DNA from: Variovorax sp. ZS18.2.2
Lineage (GTDB): Bacteria; Pseudomonadota; Gammaproteobacteria; Burkholderiales; Burkholderiaceae_C
Direction of reading: 5' to 3'
DNA length: 64,000 nucleotides
Assembly (NCBI RefSeq): GCF_024701975.1
Contig: NZ_JANLNM010000015.1
Coordinates: 48,572-112,571 of the forward strand
Below the pieces are notes generated by a model. The model saw nothing but the letters and a program-made list of their open reading frames with translations. It was not told the origin of the DNA and made no database searches. Both the position numbers and the translations under genes were made by a program. Positions 27,913 to 34,769 of the stretch are shown here, piece by piece; the stretch's first letter is position 1; each line of letters opens with the position of its first letter.

Positions 27913-28401
27913 ATGACGGCCTTCTTGGCTAGGGTATGGATGATGGTGGCGATCACTTTCCTGGCCATGTCCGGAATTCAAGCTACCGCCCAGCCGGCGG
28001 GCGTCGTGGGAACGGGCACGCTAAGCAGTGACAGTTGCCTGCAAGGCGCGGCTCGATTCCACGGCGTGAATCCGATGATTCTTCGGGCCATCGTGTTCCA
28101 CGAATCTCGCGACAACCCGAACCTGGTGCTGCGCAATGTGAACGGCTCCGAGGACCTGGGTCTCTCGGGCCTGAACTCCGTACACCTCCCCGAACTGGCC
28201 CGCTACGGAATTCGCCGAGAACAACTGCTCGATGGCTGTATCAACGTCTATGTCGCTGCTTGGCACCTCGCCCGGCAAGTCAGGCAGTACGGCAACACGT
28301 GGGTGGCCGTCGGCTCCTACCACTCGAAGACGCCAGTACATCGCGACCGCTATGCGAAGCAGATCCACGCCGTGCTGCAGAAATGGAGAGTCGTCCCGTG
28401 A
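27913..28401 (+). CDS. Lytic transglycosylase, PilT/VirB1-like
   Basis: A 162-residue protein with a signal peptide (1-27, ATA-Q). The rest is a lysozyme-like SLT domain: the catalytic glutamate in VFHESRDNP (E58), then LGLSGLNSVH and VAVGSYHSKTP. IncI plasmids have such a protein (PilT) in the pil set; here it closes the seven-gene operon. Confidence 0.8.
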   Translation: MTAFLARVWMMVAITFLAMSGIQATAQPAGVVGTGTLSSDSCLQGAARFHGVNPMILRAIVFHESRDNPNLVLRNVNGSEDLGLSGLNSVHLPELARYGIRREQLLDGCINVYVAAWHLARQVRQYGNTWVAVGSYHSKTPVHRDRYAKQIHAVLQKWRVVP

Positions 28402-28569
28402 CACTCGATTTGAACGCCTATCACAGGGTCGCGCTTCGTACCGTGCGCGTCGCGACGCTCTCCATGAGATCCTCGTGCAAACTATCGGAAGGTGCCGAGG
28501 CTTCGTTCTAACTCTTAGTCGTCGAGCAATTGCTGCAGCTCGTTCTATGCAGCTATGCGGAGAGCAAAA

Positions 28570-28761
28570 ATGTTGGTTTCGTTGTTCTTGATAGTCACCT
28601 TCTTTGGCCTCGTCTACGCGATTGGCTACCTCGGTATGTCCTTGGACCAAATGAATACCGTAATGCTGAGTTGGGCGGTCCCGCTCACTGTTGTTGTCGG
28701 AGCGGTTGTTGGCGTCTACGTCGCTTTCCGCATTTGGCATAGCCGCCGAGCAACGAAGTAG
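28570..28761 (+). CDS. Small two-helix membrane protein
   Basis: A 63-residue protein, start ATG 28570 with GGAGAG at good spacing. Two membrane helices (about 2-22 and 32-53) end in a basic tail. Unknown function. The 168 bases before it contain no other feature I can support. Confidence 0.55.
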   Translation: MLVSLFLIVTFFGLVYAIGYLGMSLDQMNTVMLSWAVPLTVVVGAVVGVYVAFRIWHSRRATK

Positions 28762-28780
28762 TCCCGCTGAACATCTGGTC

Positions 28781-29368
28781 TCAGCGCCCCACGGAACATC
28801 GCGCAGATGATTGCGCTCTCAGCTGCTCGGCCACCTGCCTGAGGGCCGCTTCGGGCGAATCGGCGATGGCGACCACGGATCGGGCCAGCATGAGATTCAG
28901 GCGCTGGTCGAACTCCTCGACCATCATGCCGGTGGCGCGGTCGCGCATCGCACCATGTGCGTCGCGAACGCTTCCGAGCGCTGCGCATACCCTTGCGCCG
29001 TAGGTTGTTGCTGGCACGCCATAGGCAACGACCGGCAAGCCCAGCGCATGCGCGAAGCCGACCTCGAACACCGTGCCCGAATCGGGCTCCAGACCTCGGA
29101 ACGCCTGCAGGTTCGCGACGACTGCGTCGGCGCGACGCAGCATGTCGATGTTCGCCTCGAAGAAGCACTGGGCCTTCTGCTCGCCGGTGGTCGTCGCGCC
29201 GCCGCCCTTGAGCTTTTCGTGCGCGCTGTCCGAAGGCACCAAGGCCTCCAATCCGAATCGTTCACAGTCCGCGATCAGGCCTGCGAATATGTCATCCGAG
29301 TTCGGATGAAAGACGTCAGGGCCAGCCAGGTAGACGCGCGGCCGCGCAAGGGTGCTGGGAGTGTTCAT
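28781..29368 (-). CDS. Nucleoside 2-deoxyribosyltransferase-like protein
   Basis: A 195-residue protein of the PF05014 type: VYLAGPDVF (12-20), then ADAVVANLQAFRG and EPDSGTVFEVGFAHALGLPV (about 95-120), which carry the conserved Asp and Glu. Such enzymes move deoxyribose between bases or cut nucleoside monophosphates. It converges with the small membrane gene. On a mobile element it could affect nucleotide pools or defence; that is only inference. Confidence 0.8.
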   Translation of the reverse strand: MNTPSTLARPRVYLAGPDVFHPNSDDIFAGLIADCERFGLEALVPSDSAHEKLKGGGATTTGEQKAQCFFEANIDMLRRADAVVANLQAFRGLEPDSGTVFEVGFAHALGLPVVAYGVPATTYGARVCAALGSVRDAHGAMRDRATGMMVEEFDQRLNLMLARSVVAIADSPEAALRQVAEQLRAQSSARCSVGR

Positions 29369-29454
29369 GGCGAGTGCGGTCGTTGTTGTCCCGACGATAC
29401 CGCACCGATCGCGCAGCCCATGGTGAACGGGCAGTGATCGGTGGGCAGATGCAT

Positions 29455-29583
29455 CTAATCCGGCACTGCCGGTGCAGACATTGCACTCAAGGGAAAACGA
29501 TCATCCTCCAATGCTTCGCGCACCTTGTACACACGCAGAGAACGTGATTTCATCAGCTCGAATTCGGTCTTTGGATTCGGCAT
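29455..29583 (-). CDS. Very small protein
   Basis: A 42-residue, charged protein (MPNPKTEFELMKSRSLRV onward) ending PAVPD. It looks protein-like and lies divergent to the exported protein gene, but no ribosome-binding site is evident. The remaining bases of 29369-29628 show no other feature. Confidence 0.35.
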   Translation of the reverse strand: MPNPKTEFELMKSRSLRVYKVREALEDDRFPLSAMSAPAVPD

Positions 29584-29628
29584 CCAACAGGGAGACAACA
29601 AGAAGACAGCGTGAAGGAGACCTTCGCG

Positions 29629-30075
29629 ATGAACTACTTCGACCGACGCTCGCGCATGCTCGCGAGCCTGGTGTTGTTGACCCCCTGCATGGCATCGGTC
29701 GATGCGCGTGCAGCCGACGGCACCATTCATTTCATCGGCGCGATCGTTGCCGCCCCCTACGAGATGCGTCTGGCGGCGCACGCGTTGGCGCCGGCGCCAG
29801 CGGTAACCCAACGCACGAGCGGCTCTGACCTCGTCGCCGAGGTCGTTTTTCTGCGCCAGCAAGTAGACCGCCCCAGCGGCACGGTGCGCGTCGACGGGCA
29901 CGGCGCCCTGCCCCTGAAGACGTCCTTCACCGACGCCCAGGGGGTGCGGCACGATTTCGGACCTGCAACGAGCCAGGCCCTCGGCCAGGACGGCGGCACG
30001 CTGTCGATCGCCGCGCAATCCAGGCCTTCGGCCGGTCGCGGGGCCGCCGCGCTGGTGACGGTCAGCTACAACTGA
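29629..30075 (+). CDS. Exported fimbrial-like hypothetical protein
   Basis: A 148-residue protein, start ATG 29629 with GGAG upstream. It has a signal peptide (about 1-29, ARA-A) and then GTIHFIGAIVAAPYE, the type of opening seen in small fimbrial-like proteins. It overlaps the end of the opposite-strand DUF1173-like gene by a few bases. Family uncertain. Confidence 0.5.
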   Translation: MNYFDRRSRMLASLVLLTPCMASVDARAADGTIHFIGAIVAAPYEMRLAAHALAPAPAVTQRTSGSDLVAEVVFLRQQVDRPSGTVRVDGHGALPLKTSFTDAQGVRHDFGPATSQALGQDGGTLSIAAQSRPSAGRGAAALVTVSYN

Positions 30076-31435
30076 GCGCGCCGCGACGGCCTCGTGGTGA
30101 CCCACGAACGCTGGTGCCCAACGCCCAGCGGGCCACCGCGCTGCTCAGTTTTTTGCCCGCACCTGTCGGGTCTTTGACGCGGTCGTCCTCGATGACCGTG
30201 TGAGCCGCCAGCCGCTGGAGCGTGCGCAACTTGCGCTCGCGGTAGCTCGCATCCTCCCTGCCCATTGTCTCGATGACCACGCAAGGTTTCGGGTCCTGGC
30301 GATGCGAGACCACGAAGTCCGGTCTCGCACCTGTTGCGTTCCAGGAGAACAGAGGTTTGAGCATCTCCAGCAACACCTGCTTGTCATCCTGCAGCCAGTT
30401 CATCACCGACAAGAGATCACGCACCGCTTGGCGTTCCAGGTTCGAATCCACAGGCAACCACCACTTGATCGCTTGAATCGGATGGGCATAGGCCTGCATG
30501 ATTCGAACTGCCCCATCGGGCAGTCTGGCGACCAGGGCGCACATGAGCATCGGGTAGCGTGCGGGCGAGCCGTCACCACCGTAGATGGCAAGACGCCCGT
30601 CAATATCCACTTGACGCCCATCGCCCACCAGGTGCACCCACTTTGCCTTCTGGCAGGCGTCCTCGATCTCACAGAGCCACCAAACCTGTGGTTTCAGTCC
30701 CTGTCCCTCGCACTTGTCGAACCCGGTATCCATCTTGTTTTCCCACCAGTCCCATGGATGGCAGTACAGGACGTCCCAAAGGACAAGGCCCTGTGTCAAC
30801 TCGATTTTCTTGGCCAACTCCAGCAAGGCGACCTGGTCGGTTGTTGTGTACGGCTGTGGCCAACGATTGGTGCCAGCTTCGTGCAGCAACCAGAACATCC
30901 GCCTTGCCAAGAGGTGAATGGTGGTCCCGCGATCGCTGCCGACGCGCTCCAGCGCAGCCTCCTGACGCTGGGCTCGTGCGCTGCGAGCCACCGCGAAAAC
31001 AAAATTCGGCTGTAGGGGTTCACCTGCAGCGACTGTTTCATCCCCTCCCCCATCGTCAGGGTCGCCACCCCAATCGGTATCGTCGGCGCCTTCACCTTCG
31101 TCCTGTAACGGCTCACGCATCTCAGACGCATAACGGCAATCGCTGCGATGTGCGGGGCGGTCCGGCAGGCGGCGAAGAGACAACCCTTGGGTCATGGAGT
31201 TTCGCGCGACCGCCATCAGCGGCGGATCGTCGTCATTGCCTGTGCAGGCACATGCCAGCCATGCACTACCCGTGTGCAGGCGGTCGAGCAATGTAAGGAC
31301 GCAAGCGTGGTCTGCGACCGATGCCTTGCCATCCCACCAGCGATTCAGGGCCGAGATCTCCGACTCGCTCAACGGCGTCATGCTCTGCGTTTTTGCCTTG
31401 CCAGAGGGATGTTTGGGAATAGTTGCCAGGGTCAT
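30062..31435 (-). CDS. DUF1173-like ICE protein
   Basis: A 457-residue protein. Near the start a CACTG-x3-DPPLMAV motif and an HRSDC motif (zinc-finger-like) resemble the DUF1173 (PF06666) pattern of ICE/plasmid proteins. The C-terminal half holds conserved-looking WVHLVGDGRQVDI and VVIETMGRED stretches; the last is nuclease-fold-like (E-T-M). ATG 31435 is chosen; 31381 is possible. Its role in the element is unknown. Confidence 0.6.
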   Translation of the reverse strand: MTLATIPKHPSGKAKTQSMTPLSESEISALNRWWDGKASVADHACVLTLLDRLHTGSAWLACACTGNDDDPPLMAVARNSMTQGLSLRRLPDRPAHRSDCRYASEMREPLQDEGEGADDTDWGGDPDDGGGDETVAAGEPLQPNFVFAVARSARAQRQEAALERVGSDRGTTIHLLARRMFWLLHEAGTNRWPQPYTTTDQVALLELAKKIELTQGLVLWDVLYCHPWDWWENKMDTGFDKCEGQGLKPQVWWLCEIEDACQKAKWVHLVGDGRQVDIDGRLAIYGGDGSPARYPMLMCALVARLPDGAVRIMQAYAHPIQAIKWWLPVDSNLERQAVRDLLSVMNWLQDDKQVLLEMLKPLFSWNATGARPDFVVSHRQDPKPCVVIETMGREDASYRERKLRTLQRLAAHTVIEDDRVKDPTGAGKKLSSAVARWALGTSVRGSPRGRRGALSCS

Positions 31436-31598
31436 CCGCAGATTTTGCGGCAATGACAGGGAAGCTAAGCCCAGGCACCGTCGGCGATTCAGGACATTGG
31501 TCGACGAATGAAACGCGAATCCCGATCGGCCCTTTGCCACTACGAACACGCGTGACACGAGTTTCAATGGAGGGGAGGGAATACAACGCCCAAAAAGC

Positions 31599-31629
31599 AA
31601 GCCCGGCCGTACCGAAGTACGCCGGGCTT
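31599..31629 (-). terminator. Rho-independent terminator
   Basis: Stem AAGCCCGGC/GCCGGGCTT with an inner GTAC/GTAC stem and a TTCG tetraloop (minus strand) is followed by GCTTTTTG. It lies 70 bases past the end of the 31698 gene. Confidence 0.85.
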
Positions 31630-31697
31630 GACGATGATGGCGGCGAATGCCGGCCACCTGGGTTCAAACGCGCTGGACTCAATCCGCACGTTGTCTG

Positions 31698-32228
31698 TCA
31701 GGCACGTGCACGCTGCTTGAGCAACGCATCGCTGCGACGCTGACGTACTGGGCAACGGTGCAGCTGCAAGATCCCCGCCGAGTTCGTCTCACCTGTGTCT
31801 TTCGACATTGTCTTCGACGACTCGGGCCGGAGGCGCTTTGCCAATGACCCCGCCGCCTGCCGACACTTGCACCAGCACCACTGCATGGCCACGCCCGCAC
31901 GACTGATCGACTGAAGAGTCAACAGCGCCGTGCCACGGCCGACAAAGGCCGCCAGGCGCCCCCAGTCGCGTGCCTTGGCATAGCGGATCTGTGCGCGCTT
32001 GACGGTCTCTGTGGCTTGCAGATAGCCGCCCGGGTACCGATCGCGTTGCGCCGGATTCGCATCCAAGTAGGCCAGCACCAGGCGCGCGACGACGGGATCG
32101 TTCAGGCGACTCATCATGTGCCGCCATTGGGTGGCGTCCATGCTGTGCGCGCTGCCCTGCGGCTCTGGCGCCCGGGTGCGTGCGTTCGCCTGACTTTGGC
32201 CCTGACCTTGAGCTTGTTGTTGATTCAT
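31698..32228 (-). CDS. Hypothetical ICE protein (leader-controlled)
   Basis: A 176-residue protein. The second ATG of a MNVMNQ start is preferred because GGAG then has normal spacing. A glutamine-rich N-terminus (like that of the 33184 gene) leads to a helical middle (SRLNDPVVARLVLAYLD) and a cysteine/basic tail. The first ~10 codons, leader and promoter region are shared with the 33184 gene although the rest differs. Function unknown. Confidence 0.6.
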   Translation of the reverse strand: MNQQQAQGQGQSQANARTRAPEPQGSAHSMDATQWRHMMSRLNDPVVARLVLAYLDANPAQRDRYPGGYLQATETVKRAQIRYAKARDWGRLAAFVGRGTALLTLQSISRAGVAMQWCWCKCRQAAGSLAKRLRPESSKTMSKDTGETNSAGILQLHRCPVRQRRSDALLKQRARA

Positions 32229-32313
32229 GACGTTCATCTCCGAAAGAAATGCGGGGAACGTCGATCCCCCTGGGACGACGTTGGTCCCGCGGGGGTTAAA
32301 AAGATGGGTGGAT
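32229..32313 (-). promoter_or_regulatory. Leader RNA copy 1
   Basis: Minus strand: AACCC then a nested hairpin (outer CCCCC/GGGGG, inner GGGAC/GTCCC, at 32266-32295), an A/T-rich stretch and GGAG before the gene. Architecture shared with the other copies in this window. Confidence 0.7.
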
Positions 32314-32351
32314 GAAGTCCAACCCGAGATCGCAAAGGCACCTTGCGCCGG

Positions 32352-32440
32352 CCTTGGGGGCCTGCGGTGCGGTTTTCAAAGGCTGAACCGCCGCATGTGC
32401 TCTTGCGAGCAGACACAGCGTCAATTTACCAGAGCTGCAA
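32352..32440 (-). repeat. Intergenic repeat R1, copy a (with stem-loop A)
   Basis: About 85% identical by eye to 33568-33656. It includes a stem GCGGTT/AACCGC with loop TCAGCCTTTGA (minus strand), at 32369-32391, and a GCTCGCAAGAGC hairpin. A TAAATT-type -10 candidate is near its right end, so this is probably promoter plus start of the leader RNA. Confidence 0.6.
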
Positions 32441-32682
32441 CAGACGGATCGAAAGCGTCTTCGTACGGCTACGGGCGGGCGATTCCGTGCAACAGATCGC
32501 ACGCTCGGGGTGCTTCGGTAGCACCCACTATCGTTTATGTTCCCAATCATGATCCAGGCCGCCCTGCTACCCAGCCCAGCCGCGACTGCGGCACACGCCA
32601 GGCGCGATACCGTACAGAGAGTGCGGCCGCACTTCGACGCGCAACAGAGTGCAGTTGCCGCTGCCGTGTTGCCTGCAGCGTG

Positions 32683-33006
32683 ATGCCACGCTGGCTGCGT
32701 CGCTTGCTGTATGCCGTGCTTCTATGGCCGTCGCTCAGGGGCGCCGAGCCTGCGCCCCGTGAGCAACGGCGGCGTCCGGATGGCCGTGTTGTTCGGCGCT
32801 TTGTGATCCTGTACGTGCAGATCGGCGAGCTCGGGCACGTCAAGATCGCGAACGTGAAGATCAGCTGCGGCGACGCAGCGTTGGACCAGCAAGCCGTGCT
32901 CGAGACCAAGGCACAGGTGCATCCAGTGCCGCGCGTGGGCCGTAAAGCCGTTGCCCGATGGCACATGATCCGTTGGGAGGTGCCACAGGATCGAAGGCCT
33001 AGATAA
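32683..33006 (+). CDS. Doubtful small protein
   Basis: A 107-residue plus-strand ORF with a short hydrophobic start and a fairly protein-like middle (ILYVQIGELGHVKIANVKIS). The surrounding genes lie on the other strand and alternative minus frames overlap. Nothing stronger can be supported in 32441-33106. Confidence 0.25.
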   Translation: MPRWLRRLLYAVLLWPSLRGAEPAPREQRRRPDGRVVRRFVILYVQIGELGHVKIANVKISCGDAALDQQAVLETKAQVHPVPRVGRKAVARWHMIRWEVPQDRRPR

Positions 33007-33106
33007 CGCGACCTCTGCGGGTCTCGGCGCCTTGCCTTTGCGCACAAGACGATGGCGATTCTGGTGGCGCTGAAGCCGGCGACGGACGGCAATCGCGAGA
33101 GCCAGG

Positions 33107-33188
33107 AAAAACGGACCCGCTGGGGGTCCGTTTGGAGGTGCAAGAAGAGCCTCCGGCATCAAGGCCGAGGCTGGTGTCGCAGGTCAGC
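33107..33188 (-). terminator. Repeat R2, copy a, with rho-independent terminator
   Basis: Highly similar to 33748-33827. It contains the stem ACGGACCC/GGGTCCGT (33111-33131) followed on the minus strand by TTTTTCC, ending the 33184 gene. The two genes ending here share the last stop codon context (TGACCTGCGACACC). Confidence 0.8.
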
Positions 33189-33441
33189 ACTGCGCGGGAA
33201 AGATCGCTTCTACAGCGAATGCCCTGCGGCAGTGCGGGCAGCCCGCCAGTTCGGGTTCGCCGAACACGATCAACCAGGCGCTGTACTCGACTGTGTGCCC
33301 ACAACCCGGGCAATTTGCCTGCAAATTCGCTTCCTCGAGCAGTTGCAAGACCATCTCATCGCTCATATGATGCGCACCGTCCTGCGCACCTGGTGGCTGG
33401 ACGTGCATATGCACCCGACCTTGAACTTGATGTTGATTCAT
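33184..33441 (-). CDS. Zinc-ribbon ICE protein
   Basis: An 85-residue protein. The start at 33441 (not 33450) gives correct spacing to GGAG. The glutamine/histidine-rich N-terminus leads to a zinc ribbon with CPGC and CPHC pairs (residues about 47-50 and 69-72) and a final cysteine. It could bind nucleic acid or act in assembly; role unknown. Confidence 0.65.
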   Translation of the reverse strand: MNQHQVQGRVHMHVQPPGAQDGAHHMSDEMVLQLLEEANLQANCPGCGHTVEYSAWLIVFGEPELAGCPHCRRAFAVEAIFPAQC

Positions 33442-33520
33442 GACGTTCATCTCCGTAAGGAATGCGAGGAACGCCGACCCCCACTGGGGACGACGTTGGT
33501 CCCGCGGGGGTTGAAAAAAG
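33442..33520 (-). promoter_or_regulatory. Leader RNA copy 2
   Basis: Minus strand: TTTTTTCAACCCCC then GGGAC-CAACGTC-GTCCC and a closing GGGGG (33478-33510), then GGAG. Near-identical in plan to copy 1. Confidence 0.75.
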
Positions 33521-33567
33521 GGGATGGATGCAATCCGCCCCAAGCATGCACATACGCCCTGTGCAGG

Positions 33568-33656
33568 CCTTGGGGGCCTGCGGTGCGGTTTTCAAAGGCT
33601 GAACCGCTGCATGCGCTCTTGCGAGCAGACATGACACCAATCTACCAGAGCTGCAG
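33568..33656 (-). repeat. Intergenic repeat R1, copy b (with stem-loop A)
   Basis: Partner of 32352-32440, with stem-loop A at 33585-33607 and the GCTCGCAAGAGC hairpin. The differences are mostly at the two ends. Confidence 0.6.
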
Positions 33657-33747
33657 CGCAGCAGCACTACGACGAAAGCCGAGCCTCACTGTTCACCGCT
33701 CGAGCTGGTGGATCACATCCAGTCGCCATCTTCGTGACCACCAAAGC

Positions 33748-33827
33748 AAAACGGACCCGCTAGGGGTCCGTTTGGAGGTACAAGAAAAGCCGCCGGTACG
33801 AATACCGAGGCTGGTGTCGCAGGTCAG
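33748..33827 (-). terminator. Repeat R2, copy b, with rho-independent terminator
   Basis: Second copy of the R2 sequence. The stem ACGGACCC/GGGTCCGT (33751-33771) is followed by TTTGC on the minus strand. It ends the 33824 gene. Confidence 0.8.
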
Positions 33828-33976
33828 AGGACGCGGCCGAAGGCTTCGATCGACAGCTGATCAAGTTCCTTCATGTCCCGATATCCAGACCAAATGGCAT
33901 GGATCGCAAAACCAATAGGAATCGACATCGCGAAGATGCCCATGGCCCAGATCACTACAGGATCGCTCATGTTCAT
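33824..33976 (-). CDS. Small membrane protein
   Basis: A 50-residue protein with one membrane helix (about 8-28) and a polar tail. The start at 33976 has CAAGGAGA in place. Its end overlaps the R2 repeat. Role unknown; it sits just after the 34005 gene. Confidence 0.6.
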   Translation of the reverse strand: MNMSDPVVIWAMGIFAMSIPIGFAIHAIWSGYRDMKELDQLSIEAFGRVL

Positions 33977-34004
33977 GATGTTCTCCTTGAACGTTGGAAC
34001 AATT

Positions 34005-34439
34005 TTAGTCCACCTTGCCGAGCGCCGCCAGATTGCGCCGCGCCAAACCGATGAGGCCCAGCGCATTCAATCGGATCATGCCCCAAGTGAGGACGGACAC
34101 CGCGAAGGCGATGATGTCGACGCCCATGCGTGCGTCTGAAGTGAGTTGCAGCACGTTCATGAACCAAGCCGTGATCGAGAACATCGAGACCGCGATCGGC
34201 AAGGCCGCCTTCTCTCGAAAGTCGCCACGCTTTTCTCGTATCTCGAACTCCACTTTCAGTCTGCGCTTGTAAAGCATCGCATGCTCCTTGAGGTTGGCGC
34301 GTTGCGCCTCGCTCAGGGTCATGCTCTCCATCTCCTCCAGCGCATCGAGGGAGATGCCCTCGAAGTCTGAAGCGATGGCCTTTCGACGCTCTGTTCGCCG
34401 CACCAGCGCCTGGGCTGCGATTTCGGTTAACTGTGTCAT
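34005..34439 (-). CDS. Two-helix membrane hypothetical protein
   Basis: A 144-residue protein. The first 75 residues are helical and charged (coiled-coil-like), followed by two membrane helices (about 80-98 and 108-130). ATG 34439 with AAAGGAG upstream. Role unknown; probably in one transcript with the small membrane gene 33824. Confidence 0.65.
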   Translation of the reverse strand: MTQLTEIAAQALVRRTERRKAIASDFEGISLDALEEMESMTLSEAQRANLKEHAMLYKRRLKVEFEIREKRGDFREKAALPIAVSMFSITAWFMNVLQLTSDARMGVDIIAFAVSVLTWGMIRLNALGLIGLARRNLAALGKVD

Positions 34440-34520
34440 GCATCGATTCTCCTTTACAGAAAAAAGCGGGCATGACACGGCCCTCGCGGGCAATGCTTTT
34501 GCCCACAGGGGTTGATAAAA
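34440..34520 (-). promoter_or_regulatory. Leader RNA copy 3
   Basis: Minus strand: TATCAACCCC, then the stem GGGCAA/TTGCCC inside CCC/GGG (about 34480-34515), a run of six T and AAAGGAG. The outer and inner stems match the family plan. Confidence 0.75.
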
Positions 34521-34679
34521 GTACACGTGTGACGCGGCCATGCCTTGGGAGCACGGCGTTCGGATGCCAGCGTCTGATCCGACTCGTTTCGCCCGAAGGC
34601 AGGAACGAGTGGAAACATACCATGTGCGAACTCGGCGCGCACCCGCGGCTCGTGGTCAAGCCGACCGCTCGAAAAGAAA

Positions 34680-34707
34680 GCCCCCGCCCAGCGAACCAGG
34701 AGGGGGC
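34680..34707 (-). terminator. Rho-independent terminator of the helicase gene
   Basis: Stem GCCCCC/GGGGGC with a TTCG-type loop is followed by TTTCTTTT on the minus strand, 60 bases past the helicase stop. Confidence 0.75.
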
Positions 34708-34769
34708 AACAGATACGACACTTACAAAATGGACCCCGTCAAGGATCCGCGGGCATCATGGCGCCGGCG

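Noticed and set aside
28398..28511. 37-residue ORF overlapping the transglycosylase stop
   Set aside because: GTG start within the preceding gene, no ribosome-binding site, random-looking sequence.
32547..33162. Two overlapping minus-strand ORFs
   Set aside because: Low-complexity arginine/serine translations with no ribosome-binding site; they lie outside the leader-gene-terminator pattern of their neighbours.
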